Positions 40,347 to 49,848 of a stretch of 64,000 bases of DNA are shown here, piece after piece. The stretch's first letter is position 1. Each line of letters starts with the position of its first letter. Location of the stretch: NCBI GenBank assembly GCA_963678575.2, contig CAXXHV010000002.1, positions 372,001 to 436,000 on the forward strand. The letters are read 5' to 3'. The notes below the pieces were generated by a model. That model was not told where the DNA came from. It worked only from the letters and a program-made list of their open reading frames with translations, and searched no databases. The position numbers and the translations under genes were made by a program. Source of the stretch: Pleomorphochaeta sp963678575 (GTDB lineage Bacteria > Spirochaetota > Spirochaetia > Sphaerochaetales > Sphaerochaetaceae).

Positions 40347-41108
40347 TTAAAATTTAATTTCTAGATATACTGGAGCATGATCGCTTCCTAATATCATATC
40401 ATCAATTTCACTTTTAATAATATTAGAATTAATTCGATTAGAAACTAACCAATAATCTATTCTCCATCCGGCATTTTTTTCTCTTGCTTTAAATCTATAA
40501 CTCCACCAGCTATATCTAAATTCTACCTTTGGTTGTAGAAATCTAAAAGTATCTGTGAAGCCTTCATCTAATAATTTTGAAAAACTATCTCTCTCTTCAA
40601 TAGAGAATCCTGCATTATGAATATTTGATTTAGGATTTTTTAAATCAATTTCTTTATGTGCAACATTAAAATCTCCACACATTAATACTGGTTTTTTTTG
40701 ATCCAAAGTTGAAACATACTTTCTAAAATCTTCATCCCATTTTAACCTTGTTTCAAGTCTTTTTAATTCATTTTGACTATTGGGAGTATAAACAGTTACA
40801 ACATAAAAGTTTTCATATTCTAGAATGACAGTTCTTCCTTCAATATCTAATTCATTATTTATCCCATAACTAACATTTAAAGGTTTATGCTTTGTAAAAA
40901 TGGCTGTTCCACTATATCCTTTTTTTTGTGCATAATTAAAATAACTGGAATAACCTTCAGGATTAAATTCATATTGACCTTCTGATAATTTTATTTCTTG
41001 CAAACAAAAAAAATCTGAATCTGATTTAAAAAAATATTCTTTAAAGCCTTTTTTATCACAAGCTCTTATCCCATTTACATTCCAAGATGTAAATTTTAAA
41101 GTATCCAT
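40347..41108 (-). CDS. xth: Exodeoxyribonuclease III (AP endonuclease)
   Basis: A 253-residue EEP-superfamily nuclease of base excision repair. It has SWNVNGIRACDKKGF at the start, FFCLQEIKL (metal Glu), GDFNVAHKEIDLKNPK, WRIDYWLVS and the final GSDHAPVYLEI, which are the catalytic Asp/His/Asn sites. The length matches ExoA/Xth. GGGAG lies before ATG 41108. It is a single gene, convergent with typA. Confidence 0.95.
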   Translation of the reverse strand: MDTLKFTSWNVNGIRACDKKGFKEYFFKSDSDFFCLQEIKLSEGQYEFNPEGYSSYFNYAQKKGYSGTAIFTKHKPLNVSYGINNELDIEGRTVILEYENFYVVTVYTPNSQNELKRLETRLKWDEDFRKYVSTLDQKKPVLMCGDFNVAHKEIDLKNPKSNIHNAGFSIEERDSFSKLLDEGFTDTFRFLQPKVEFRYSWWSYRFKAREKNAGWRIDYWLVSNRINSNIIKSEIDDMILGSDHAPVYLEIKF

Positions 41109-41173
41109 AGTAATCTCCCTAATATTTGTATTGGTATAATATCAACTTAATTAATTTTATTATAAAAATTAGT

Positions 41174-41200
41174 AAAAAAAAAGCCACAAATTAATGTGGC
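41174..41200 (-). terminator. Terminator of asnA
   Basis: GCCACA (41183-41188) and TGTGGC (41195-41200) pair. Read on the minus strand, the stem is followed by nine Ts. Confidence 0.85.
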
Positions 41201-41217
41201 TATGATATTTTGATATT

Positions 41218-42252
41218 TTACATCAGAGGGATGTTTTTTTCATTAGCTACTTTGAGTGTTTCTTCATCCCAAATTGATGCTTGAACTTCTCCAATATGAG
41301 CTTTGTTCAATAAGAACATGCAAATTCTACTTTGACCTATTCCTCCACCAATTGTTTGAGGGAATTCATCATTAAGTAATCTTTTGTGCCAATATAATTC
41401 TTTTCTTTCTAATACAGTTTCCATTTCTAGTTGTCTTAATAAAGCTTCTTTATTTACTCTGATACCCATTGAAGAAAGTTCTAGAGAATCTTCTCTAACA
41501 TTATCCCATACAATGATATCTCCATTTAAGCCTTTATAACCATCAAGAGTATCTGATGACCAGTCATCATAATCTGGAGCTCTTCCACCATGTTTAACTC
41601 CATCAGCTAATTTATTACCAATCCCAATAACAAATATTGCACCATATTTTTTAGCTAATTTTTTCTCACGTTCTTCTGGAGTTAAATTAGGAAATTCTTT
41701 TTGTGCGTCTTCGCTATGAATAAAAACAATCTCTTCTGGTAAAATAGGATATTTTGATTCAAAGCTTTCATTTACTAAAAATTGAGTTCTTTTTATTGCT
41801 TCATAAACTTTTCTTACAATATTCTTTAGGAAATCTAAATTTCTTTGACCTTCGTCCATTACAAGTTCCCAATCCCATTGATCAACATATAGAGAGTGGA
41901 TTGCATCAATCATATCGTCAGGTCTAATTGCATTCATGTCTGTGTATAATCCAGTTCTTGGCTCAAATCCATGATCTGCTAAAGCCATACGTTTCCATTT
42001 TGCAAGTGAATGAACAATTTCCATTTCTTTGTTATTAAGATTACCAATTTCAAAACGTACTGGTCTTTCTATACCATTTAAATCATCATTTATTCCTGAT
42101 CCACGAGGAACAAAAAGAGGACTTGTAACTCTACTTAATTTTAATTCTCCTGAAAGCTCTCTTTCAAAAGTGTCTTTTACAAATTTAATTGCTTTTTCAG
42201 TTTGCTTTTTATTTAAAGCTGGTTTATAACTATTTGGGAATATTTGATTCAT
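41218..42252 (-). CDS. asnA: Aspartate-ammonia ligase (AsnA)
   Basis: A 344-residue enzyme that makes asparagine from aspartate, ammonia and ATP. It is related to class II aminoacyl-tRNA synthetases. Family segments include RVTSPLFVPRGSGINDDLNG, LAKWKRMALADHGF, GLYTDMNAIRPDD, LYVDQWDWE and the late QTIGGGIGQSRICMFLL. The length and the absence of glutamine-amidotransferase residues distinguish it from AsnB. AAGGAG precedes ATG 42252. Confidence 0.96.
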   Translation of the reverse strand: MNQIFPNSYKPALNKKQTEKAIKFVKDTFERELSGELKLSRVTSPLFVPRGSGINDDLNGIERPVRFEIGNLNNKEMEIVHSLAKWKRMALADHGFEPRTGLYTDMNAIRPDDMIDAIHSLYVDQWDWELVMDEGQRNLDFLKNIVRKVYEAIKRTQFLVNESFESKYPILPEEIVFIHSEDAQKEFPNLTPEEREKKLAKKYGAIFVIGIGNKLADGVKHGGRAPDYDDWSSDTLDGYKGLNGDIIVWDNVREDSLELSSMGIRVNKEALLRQLEMETVLERKELYWHKRLLNDEFPQTIGGGIGQSRICMFLLNKAHIGEVQASIWDEETLKVANEKNIPLM

Positions 42253-42757
42253 TATATTTCTCCTTGGTTTTTGTTACTTTACACTGAAAAGTTGAAAAAA
42301 TACAACCAATTGATAATAAAAAAATTGAGAAAATAGATATTTATTTAAAAAATATACAAGTATTTTACATTATATTACTATAATTATGTGTTTTTTTTAT
42401 CTTTTAATAAAACTTGAGGATTATGCAAAAATTTAATAAACTAAAATAATTATACTAAATTAATAAATTTGGTAATTTTAAATGAATTTTATAGATAGTC
42501 AGAAAAATATATGATATCATTATTCTTAATAGAGATTTTATTAATGCCACTTTTATGTGAATTTTATTAAATAATTTATATTATTTTATTACTTATATAA
42601 TAATGATAGAAAATTTATATTTAATTTGTATCATTATACTAAATAAATATATTATAAATAAATCATAACGCTTTTGATTAGGAGAATATTTTTTTATTTG
42701 TGCTTGTTAATTTTGCTTTTTATTGTTTATAATAAAGAAATATAAGGTATAGAATTT
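42253..42757. other. AT-rich region between asnA and parA
   Basis: About 505 bases between two divergent genes, extremely AT-rich. The 12-mer ATTATACTAAAT occurs at 42449-42460 and again at 42633-42644, and TATCATTAT also recurs. These could be partition-site repeats for the ParA-like gene, or chance in such AT-rich DNA. No ORF is supported. Confidence 0.35.
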
Positions 42758-43519
42758 ATGACTAAAACAATAGCTTTTCATTTACAAAAAGGTGGAGTTG
42801 GAAAAACAACTATTTCAGGGACTTTAGCCTGTCAATCTGCTCTCTCTGGGATTCCTACATTGTTGGTTGATTTAGACCCACAAGGTAATGCTTCCTCTTG
42901 GTTTTTATCAAAAACTCCAAAATGGGAACTTTCTGATGTGGTTCAAGGAAAATGTTATCCCAGTGATGCAATAGTTTCAGTTGAACAAGTGCCTAATTTG
43001 TATATTTTACCAACATTTGGAATTGGAGGCACTTTAAAATTATATTCTGAGACTAAATTAGCTGACGAGCCTTTTGTAATTCAAGATTTAATACATGAAT
43101 TTAAAGGTAAATTTCAGCATGTTATTTTAGATTTATCTCCAGGACTTGGTAGACTTGAAAGATCTGCTTTAATCGCAAGTGATGAAGTTATTACACCAAT
43201 GACTCCAGAGTCTTTCAGTTTAGATGGTTTAGAAATTTTTATTGATGAATTAAGTAGATTGAAAAAAAATTTTAGATCTGCTGTTAAACATGAAAAAGTA
43301 GTAATAAATTCTTATGATGATAGAATAAGACAGCATCGTGATATATTTGATGCAGCTAGTAGAGGTAATTTTAGGATTTATCAAATACCTGTAGATCCCG
43401 TTTTTAGAAAATCACAAGATAAAAACGTAGCTCCTCAATTATTTAAGGAAAATGGTAAAGGTTTGAAAGAAAAAACAAAGCTTACTTTTGAAGATATGGA
43501 AAGCGAAATTTGGAGATAA
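42758..43519 (+). CDS. ParA-family ATPase
   Basis: A 253-residue deviant-Walker ATPase. QKGGVGKTTISGTLACQSAL (residues 9-28) has the signature first lysine. DLDPQGNAS and HVILDLSPGLGRLERSALI follow. It lacks an N-terminal DNA-binding domain, as in small plasmid-type or chromosomal ParA/Soj proteins. It sits 3 bases before a tiny basic protein that could be its partner. It is not near an obvious replication origin gene here, and no dnaA or parB of the ordinary type is seen in the window. It may position a plasmid-derived or other cargo. Confidence 0.88.
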   Translation: MTKTIAFHLQKGGVGKTTISGTLACQSALSGIPTLLVDLDPQGNASSWFLSKTPKWELSDVVQGKCYPSDAIVSVEQVPNLYILPTFGIGGTLKLYSETKLADEPFVIQDLIHEFKGKFQHVILDLSPGLGRLERSALIASDEVITPMTPESFSLDGLEIFIDELSRLKKNFRSAVKHEKVVINSYDDRIRQHRDIFDAASRGNFRIYQIPVDPVFRKSQDKNVAPQLFKENGKGLKEKTKLTFEDMESEIWR

Positions 43520-43522
43520 TAG

Positions 43523-43774
43523 ATGGCATTAAAAAAAAGTAATTCAAATGTAATAACACATAATCGTGTAGATAAATTGTTTAGTGAAACAACAAAAAGA
43601 GAAGAGAAAGAGAAAAAAAGTTTAACTACTTTTTCAATCGAACCATCTTTTAAAAAAGATTTGGAAGCACAATTTGATGAAATGGGTTTAGGTTGGGCTT
43701 CAGGAATTAGATTCGCCTTAAAATATTTTCAGAAAAATTTTAAATTTAATAATGATTCTATAGAAGATCTTTAA
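43523..43774 (+). CDS. Small ribbon-helix-helix-like protein, likely ParA partner
   Basis: An 83-residue protein. The N-terminal 30 residues are basic and polar (VITHNRVDKLFSETTKRE). Residues 35-75 read as strand-helix-helix (LTTFSIEPSFKKDLEAQF, then GWASGIRFALKYFQK), the ribbon-helix-helix layout. Small DNA-binding proteins with a basic tail that stimulate ParA are typical of type Ib partition loci. The gene starts 3 bases after parA ends. The call is by fold pattern and context. Confidence 0.6.
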   Translation: MALKKSNSNVITHNRVDKLFSETTKREEKEKKSLTTFSIEPSFKKDLEAQFDEMGLGWASGIRFALKYFQKNFKFNNDSIEDL

Positions 43775-43791
43775 ATTTTTATTTATTAAGT

Positions 43792-43823
43792 AAACTCTGA
43801 TTATTAAAATCAGAGTTTTTTTT
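43792..43823 (+). terminator. Terminator of the parA operon
   Basis: AAACTCTGATT (43792-43802) and AATCAGAGTTT (43808-43818) form an 11-bp stem followed by Ts. Confidence 0.85.
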
Positions 43824-43983
43824 AGCAAAAAGAAATATAACAAAATAACAATTAACATACCTTCTTAGGACTTATATATATTAGTACATAATAATTAATT
43901 TGTATTCATCCATTTTTTGTTGTGTTTTTTGATAGTTTCAATTATTCTTTTATTAATTATAACAAAGGGGTTAAAATTATTTT

Positions 43984-45579
43984 ATGGAATTAAAATGGTG
44001 GCAAAAAGCTATATTCTATCAAGTCTTTTTAAGGAGTTTTAAAGATAGTAATGATGATGGAATTGGAGATATAAATGGATTAATTTCTAAGATAAATTAT
44101 TTAAATGATTTAGGAATAGATGCAATTTATATTACACCTTTTTTCCCTTCTCCTTATTACGATAGTGGTTTTGATGTAACTGATTATTATGATGTAGATT
44201 CTAAGGTTGGTACAAAAAATGATTTGATAAAACTAATTGAAAGTTTACATATGAATAATTTGAAGTTAGTAATTGATATTCCAATAAATCATACATCAAT
44301 TTTTCATCAATGGTTTAAAAATAGTTGTGTCTCTAAAGATAATGAATTTTCGGATTTTTATCTTTGGTCCGATACAATACCGAATAATTGGGTTTCTAAT
44401 TTTGGTGGTAGTTCTTGGACGTATAATAAAACAAGAAATCAATATTATATGCATTCTTTTTCAAAGGATTTGCCGGATTTAAACTGGAGATGTGAAGCCT
44501 TAGTTTGCAAAATGTTAGATGTATTTAAATATTATTTAGATTTAGGTGTTGATGGTTTAAGATTAAGTACCACAAATTTAATAATTAAAGATCATCATTT
44601 TAGAAATAATCCTAAATATCCAGGTACCTTTAAAAACAAATATTTAAAACAAAGACATATATTTGATAGAAATAGACCCTATTCTCATAAAATAATAAAA
44701 AGAATAAGATCCTTGATTGATTCATATGAGGATAAGGTTCTCATTGGTGATATCGTTGTAGCACCTCCAGGTGAACCTGAACTTGTTGCTTCTTATTATG
44801 GTGCATATAAGGATGAATTAAATTTGGCTTTTGATTATTCAATAGCAAATACTCCAATAAAACCTAATACTTTTAGAATTGCTGCAAAAAGATGGATAGA
44901 AGCTTGTGATACTTCTTGGCCAAGTTGGATATTTTCCAGTCATGATCATAAAAGACTTATGACTAGAATGAACAAAAATATTAAAAAAACTCGTCTTGTA
45001 ACAATGTTTTTATTAACTCAAAAAGGAACTCCTTTTTTATATTATGGAGAAGAATTAGGGTTAGAAGATTCTATGATACCAAAAAAAGATCAAAAGGATT
45101 TACAAAGAAAACAACTTTTTTTCTTTCAAAATAGCAGGGATGGTGCAAGAGGTCCTATGTTATGGGACAATAGTTCTTTTTCAGGTTTTTCAAATGTTAA
45201 ACCATATTTACCTCAAGGAAATGCAAAGAAATGTGTTGAAATTCAAAAAAATAAAGAAGTATCTATGTTTAAATACTATAAAAAGTTTATTGCTTTACGA
45301 AAAACGCATACTGCTTTAATGAAAGGAGATATTTCTTTTGTTGATATTAATGATGAAAATATTATTTCTTACATAAGAACTTGTGATGATGAATCTTTAT
45401 TGATTTTGTTAAATTTTTCTAAGAAAAAAAGAATCATAAAACTTTCAGATGTTGGATTGCCATTCATTACTAAGGATTCTATTTTTTCAACAAATCCCCT
45501 TGCAAAATGCCCAGATTATAACAGTTTTGGAATTATTCTCCATGCATATGAAGGAGCTATATATTCAATAGATTTATAG
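43984..45579 (+). CDS. GH13-like protein with substituted catalytic residues
   Basis: A 531-residue alpha-amylase-family (beta/alpha)8 protein, closest in look to oligo-1,6-glucosidase/trehalose synthase. WWQKAIFYQVFLRSFKDSN and GDINGLISKINYL open it. Region I (DIPINHT, Asp98) is intact. Region II reads GLRLSTTN, so the nucleophile Asp is Ser195. Region III reads LIGDIVV, so the acid/base Glu is Asp256. Region IV keeps HD (320-321). Losing nucleophile and acid/base predicts no glycosidase activity. No signal peptide is present. A PTS IIC-like permease gene follows 111 bases on. A binding or chaperone role, as for SLC3-type GH13 proteins, is possible but speculative. Confidence 0.85.
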   Translation: MELKWWQKAIFYQVFLRSFKDSNDDGIGDINGLISKINYLNDLGIDAIYITPFFPSPYYDSGFDVTDYYDVDSKVGTKNDLIKLIESLHMNNLKLVIDIPINHTSIFHQWFKNSCVSKDNEFSDFYLWSDTIPNNWVSNFGGSSWTYNKTRNQYYMHSFSKDLPDLNWRCEALVCKMLDVFKYYLDLGVDGLRLSTTNLIIKDHHFRNNPKYPGTFKNKYLKQRHIFDRNRPYSHKIIKRIRSLIDSYEDKVLIGDIVVAPPGEPELVASYYGAYKDELNLAFDYSIANTPIKPNTFRIAAKRWIEACDTSWPSWIFSSHDHKRLMTRMNKNIKKTRLVTMFLLTQKGTPFLYYGEELGLEDSMIPKKDQKDLQRKQLFFFQNSRDGARGPMLWDNSSFSGFSNVKPYLPQGNAKKCVEIQKNKEVSMFKYYKKFIALRKTHTALMKGDISFVDINDENIISYIRTCDDESLLILLNFSKKKRIIKLSDVGLPFITKDSIFSTNPLAKCPDYNSFGIILHAYEGAIYSIDL

Positions 45580-45690
45580 CCTTTACATTGATTATTTTTT
45601 CTATTATAGTTCATTTATAAATGGAGGCCTGTTCATAGACGACTGATCTATTTTCAGCTAAGTCATCCAACCACTATTTGAGGGATTGTT

Positions 45691-46740
45691 ATGAATGAAA
45701 TTTCTAACAAAAATCCGAAGAAGATAAAAAAGGTTGGTGATTATATCATTAATGTACTTAATGGTATGGCTCAAGGTCTTTTTGCATCTTTAATAATCGG
45801 ATTAATTATCAAACAAATTGGTACATATCTGAACTTACCAATTTTAATCAATTTCGGAAAAGCCGCACAATATTTAACAGGTCCAGCTATTGGTTTGGGC
45901 GTTGCGTTATTTGTTGGTGCACCAAAATTAGGTGTATTAAGTGCTGCTGTTGCAGGAGCAATAGGTGCTGGAACTTTTGTTTTCGCTCCTGATGGTTCTC
46001 TCTTAAAATTAGCAATAGGGGAACCTGTTGGTGCTTTGTTAGCTAGTTTAATCGGAGCTGAAGTTTCAAAATTAGTACATAATAGAACAAAAGTTGACAT
46101 TATGGTTATTCCAATTTGTACTATAATTGCTGGAGGTTTAGTCGGTGTTTTTGTCTCTCCATTTGTAAGTGCAATGATGAAAGCGCTAGGTGTATTTATA
46201 AATTCTTTAACAACGCTTTATCCTCTACCAATGGGAATATTAGTTGCTACTGTTGTTGGAATGGTATTAACTCTACCGATATCCTCTGCAGCTATTTGTA
46301 TTAGTCTAGGTATTTCTGGATTAGCCGCAGGTGCAGCGACAGTTGGGTGTAGTGCACAAATGATTGGTTTTGCAATAATTTCTTATAAAGAAAATAAAGT
46401 TGGAGGTTTGATTTCACAAGGTATTGGAACCAGTATGTTACAAGTTCCTAATATTATTAGAAATCCTCTTATTTGGATTCCTCCAACGTTAACTGCTGCT
46501 ATTTTAGGACCATTGGCTACTGTAGTTTTTAAAATGGAAAACAACGCTGCAGGAGCGGGAATGGGAACTAGTGGATTAGTTGGTCAATTTAATACTGTTG
46601 CAGTTATGGGAACTAAATCAATCCCAATCATTATTTTATTACATTTTGTTTTACCTGCAATTATTGCATTATTAATTTCAACAATAATGAGAAAAAAAGG
46701 TTGGATAAAAGAAGGTGATATGAAATTAGTTTCAGATTAA
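45691..46740 (+). CDS. PTS_EIIC_2-type membrane permease
   Basis: A 349-residue membrane protein of about nine hydrophobic segments, with many Gly/Ala-rich helices (VALFVGAPKLGVLSAAVAGA, AIGEPVGALLASLIGAEVSK). The pattern fits the stand-alone PTS IIC-like family (PTS_EIIC_2) annotated as a PTS sugar transporter. No EIIA or EIIB partners lie beside it, so phosphotransfer coupling is unproven. GAGGG precedes ATG 45691. The upstream neighbour is the GH13-like protein, and a joint sugar-related role is inferred only from adjacency. Confidence 0.75.
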   Translation: MNEISNKNPKKIKKVGDYIINVLNGMAQGLFASLIIGLIIKQIGTYLNLPILINFGKAAQYLTGPAIGLGVALFVGAPKLGVLSAAVAGAIGAGTFVFAPDGSLLKLAIGEPVGALLASLIGAEVSKLVHNRTKVDIMVIPICTIIAGGLVGVFVSPFVSAMMKALGVFINSLTTLYPLPMGILVATVVGMVLTLPISSAAICISLGISGLAAGAATVGCSAQMIGFAIISYKENKVGGLISQGIGTSMLQVPNIIRNPLIWIPPTLTAAILGPLATVVFKMENNAAGAGMGTSGLVGQFNTVAVMGTKSIPIIILLHFVLPAIIALLISTIMRKKGWIKEGDMKLVSD

Positions 46741-46751
46741 AATTTACTATT

Positions 46752-46779
46752 ATTACAGGGCATTTATTTGCCCTGTAAT
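46752..46779. terminator. Bidirectional hairpin between the PTS IIC and helicase genes
   Basis: ATTACAGGGCA (46752-46762) pairs with TGCCCTGTAAT (46769-46779). The helicase stop codon (46764-46766) lies inside the loop, so the stem begins in the coding end. Confidence 0.7.
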
Positions 46780-48761
46780 CTTGCTTTTAATGCTGCAAAA
46801 GAATTACTTATTTCTGATTTTGGAATCAATCTATTCTCTGCTTCATCAATCAAATTTTCCGGTATTTCATTAATAAATCTAGAAGGTAGACTTTGTATGA
46901 TTTGAGTCCCTCTTATTCTATTCTTTGCTGAACTAATAATGAGTTTTTGTTTTGCTCTAGTTATTGCAACATAAAATAATCGTCTCTCTTCATCAATATT
47001 TTTGGGATTTTCTTCAAGAGCTCTTTGACTTGGAATAATATGATCTTCAATTCCAACAAGATATACAATATCAAATTCTAAACCTTTAGAAGCATGCATT
47101 GTCATAATATTTACACTGCTATTGTTTTCATTATCATTTTCTTTGCCTAATAATAAAATCCGATTTACCCAGTTTTCTATAGAAGCCTTTTCATTAAAAT
47201 AATTTAATTCCCATTTTCTAAGCATATCTGTTAAAATACTTATTGCTTTCATTTTAAATATTACTGCTTTTTCACTATTATTTTCTTCAATCAAAAAATC
47301 TTTATAATGAATTTCATTTATTAAGTTATTTAATATTTTATATTTTGTTTTATCTTCATTTTCACTAAATTCTTTTTCATATTTTGAAATTAAATTGTAA
47401 ATAAATTTTAACGAATTTCGGGTATTATCTTTTATTGGAAAATCCTTTGAATATGCAATAATAGCAAGTGCTGAGAAAAGAGAAGTTTTATGTAAAGCTG
47501 CAACATCTTTAATTTTATCGATTGTGATTCTTCCAATTCCTCTGCGAGGGGTATTAATAATTCTTAAAAAATTAACATCGTCATCAGGATTAATAATTAC
47601 TTTAAGATAACTTAAAATATCTTTGATTTCTTTTCTTTCAAATAGGGATTTACCACCACTAACGTGCGAATTGACTTCTCTTGTCATTAGGGCCGATTCG
47701 AAAGCTGGAATTAAAGCATTGTTCCTTGTTAAGATTGCAAAATTATTGAAGCTAATATTTTCTTTTTTATGAAGCTCAATTATTTCTCTTGCTACTTGAT
47801 TAGCTTCTTTTTCTCCATCTTCTGGTTTAATTAAATATATATTTGTGCCTTGTTCGCATTCTGTCCAAAGTTTTTTATCTTTTCGTTGTTTATTATTATT
47901 TATAATATTATTTGCTGCATCAAGAATAGTTTTACTACTTCTATAATTCCTTTCAAGCATTATTTCTTTTCTCTCTGGAAAATCATTTTCAAACATTACA
48001 ATATTTTGATAGTTTGCCCCTCTCCAGGAGTAAATACTTTGATCATCATCTCCAACAACACATAAATTTCTATTTTTTAAAGATAAGGCTCTAACTAATT
48101 TATATTGTGATATTGAAGTATCTTGAAATTCATCAACTAGAATATATTTAAATCTATTACTTGTTTTTTCTAAAATCTCTGGGAATTTATCAAATAATTC
48201 TAGAGGTTTAACAATTAAATCATCAAAATCTACAGCATTATATGTTTTTAAATATTTGTCGTATTCTTTAATTAATATTTTAGTGTTTTCAGCAGTTGAT
48301 TCATTTATAATTAATCTTTGAGTTTTAAATTTACTAATATAATCTTGGACATCCTTTAAATTAAAGGCGTCAATTGACCATCCTAAATTTGAAATAACCT
48401 GTTTTATCAAAGAAATTTTATCATTAGAATCATATATCGTAAAATTATTTTTCCAGCCTAAATGATGGATATGTTGTTTTAATAACCCCAATCCAAAGGA
48501 GTGAAATGTTGTAGTTGTCAAATGTTTAAGTTCTTGGTTTGTTAAACTTCTTATTCTTTGCCCCATTTCTTTAGCAGCTTTATTTGTAAAAGTTAAAGCT
48601 AGGATGTTTTTTTCATCTATTCCTTGCTCAAGCATATTAGCAATTCTATAAGTAAGCATCCTAGTTTTTCCGCTTCCAGCTCCAGCAATAATTAAAAGGG
48701 GACCTTTAATTGATGAAGCTGCAAGATATTGCATATCATTTAATTCTTTTTTTAAATTCAT
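46764..48761 (-). CDS. UvrD/PcrA/Rep-type superfamily 1 DNA helicase
   Basis: A 665-residue 3'-5' helicase for repair and replication restart. Motif I is AGAGSGKT near residue 28. Motif II is VDEFQDTS, motif III GDDDQSIYSWRGA, motif IV RNYRSS, motif V TMHASKGLEFDIVY and motif VI VAITRAKQKL. The length is nearer Rep than UvrD (about 720), with a short C-terminus. AGGAA precedes ATG 48761. Whether it is UvrD, PcrA or Rep in role cannot be decided by eye. Confidence 0.94.
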   Translation of the reverse strand: MNLKKELNDMQYLAASSIKGPLLIIAGAGSGKTRMLTYRIANMLEQGIDEKNILALTFTNKAAKEMGQRIRSLTNQELKHLTTTTFHSFGLGLLKQHIHHLGWKNNFTIYDSNDKISLIKQVISNLGWSIDAFNLKDVQDYISKFKTQRLIINESTAENTKILIKEYDKYLKTYNAVDFDDLIVKPLELFDKFPEILEKTSNRFKYILVDEFQDTSISQYKLVRALSLKNRNLCVVGDDDQSIYSWRGANYQNIVMFENDFPERKEIMLERNYRSSKTILDAANNIINNNKQRKDKKLWTECEQGTNIYLIKPEDGEKEANQVAREIIELHKKENISFNNFAILTRNNALIPAFESALMTREVNSHVSGGKSLFERKEIKDILSYLKVIINPDDDVNFLRIINTPRRGIGRITIDKIKDVAALHKTSLFSALAIIAYSKDFPIKDNTRNSLKFIYNLISKYEKEFSENEDKTKYKILNNLINEIHYKDFLIEENNSEKAVIFKMKAISILTDMLRKWELNYFNEKASIENWVNRILLLGKENDNENNSSVNIMTMHASKGLEFDIVYLVGIEDHIIPSQRALEENPKNIDEERRLFYVAITRAKQKLIISSAKNRIRGTQIIQSLPSRFINEIPENLIDEAENRLIPKSEISNSFAALKARLQGK

Positions 48762-48798
48762 ATTTTCCTATATTGATATTTATTGTATCTAAAAATGC

Positions 48799-49848
48799 TT
48801 ATTTAATTTTTATTGCATTCGCTGGGCATACTTCGTGACAGCAATAGCATTTGATACATTTTTTTTCATTAATAATAATTTTTTTATTATTAAGTGATAA
48901 CGCATTTGCTGGACAAATATCAATACATTTTTTACATTTTATACATGGGTCTTTTAAAAAAACAGGAGCTTTTCTTTTTTCTGATAATTTTTTGTTACTA
49001 ATTTTTTTAAAATCTTTAATAATTAAATCATTGGCATTTAAATTGCTGTATTCAATATCTTCAATTTTTCTAGTATTTGTTAATTTTTTCTTGATAGCAT
49101 ATTTTATAATAGGAATATCTAATGGATTGTACCCCATCATTATTGCTTGGCTAATATCTAATGCAAGAGCATCAGTGCTTGTAATAATATATCCGACTTT
49201 TTTAGGGTCACCATTTCCTGGACCAGCACCTTCCATTCCAATTATTGCATCCATAATTGAATATTCTGTTTTACTTATGCTAAATAATCCACATATAAAT
49301 TTCGCAAAACCTTTTCTTGTTGGATTGTGAACATGTTGTTTGCTTTTATTTAAACCTGGGACTAAGCCAAACATATTTTTTATCGCACCAGTTGTGTACA
49401 TTAATTCATGAGTTTTAAATTTTGCAACTGATATGCAAAAGTCAACTTTATCAATTGTTTTTGTTATAGCTATTTTTCTTTTAACAAATGGAACCACTTT
49501 TTTGACAGGATCTTTTGAAAAATCTACCCATTGAACATCTTCTTGTTCACACACTTGATAAATGCCAGACTTTTTGGGTTTGAAATTTGATTTTTGAAGA
49601 CCAGGAGAATCTCCAACTAATATTTTTTTAGCGCCTTCTTCCTTTAGAATTCTAATAACTGCTTTAACAACACTAGGATGAGTGGATAAACAATTTTCAG
49701 GCTTTGCATCTGATAATATATTAGGTTTAACTAAAATCGTTTTATTTTTTATAATTGGATAATCTGATTTACTCATTGCTTCTTTTAAAGCTAAGTATAC
49801 ATTTTCTTCCTCGTAATCATCACATTTTACAATATTTACTGTACTCAT
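48799..49848 (-). CDS. DUF362 protein with two 4Fe-4S clusters
   Basis: A 349-residue cytosolic protein. The DUF362 domain (residues 1-260) includes ILVKPNILSDAKPENCLSTH, ILVGDSP and CISVAKFKTHELMYTTGAIK. The C-terminal ferredoxin domain (about 290-349) has CIKCKKCIDICP and CIKCYCCHEVCP. It is common in anaerobes; its biochemical role is undefined. AGGAG precedes ATG 49848, and the start overlaps the end of the upstream methyltransferase gene by 4 bases. Confidence 0.9.
   Translation of the reverse strand: MSTVNIVKCDDYEEENVYLALKEAMSKSDYPIIKNKTILVKPNILSDAKPENCLSTHPSVVKAVIRILKEEGAKKILVGDSPGLQKSNFKPKKSGIYQVCEQEDVQWVDFSKDPVKKVVPFVKRKIAITKTIDKVDFCISVAKFKTHELMYTTGAIKNMFGLVPGLNKSKQHVHNPTRKGFAKFICGLFSISKTEYSIMDAIIGMEGAGPGNGDPKKVGYIITSTDALALDISQAIMMGYNPLDIPIIKYAIKKKLTNTRKIEDIEYSNLNANDLIIKDFKKISNKKLSEKRKAPVFLKDPCIKCKKCIDICPANALSLNNKKIIINEKKCIKCYCCHEVCPANAIKIK

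Noticed and set aside
43984..45579. An active trehalose synthase or oligo-1,6-glucosidase
   Set aside because: The nucleophile and the acid/base are both substituted, so the name would mislead.
45580..45690. A riboswitch or small RNA before the PTS IIC gene
   Set aside because: The 111-base gap has some GC-rich segments, but I could not fold a convincing conserved structure.
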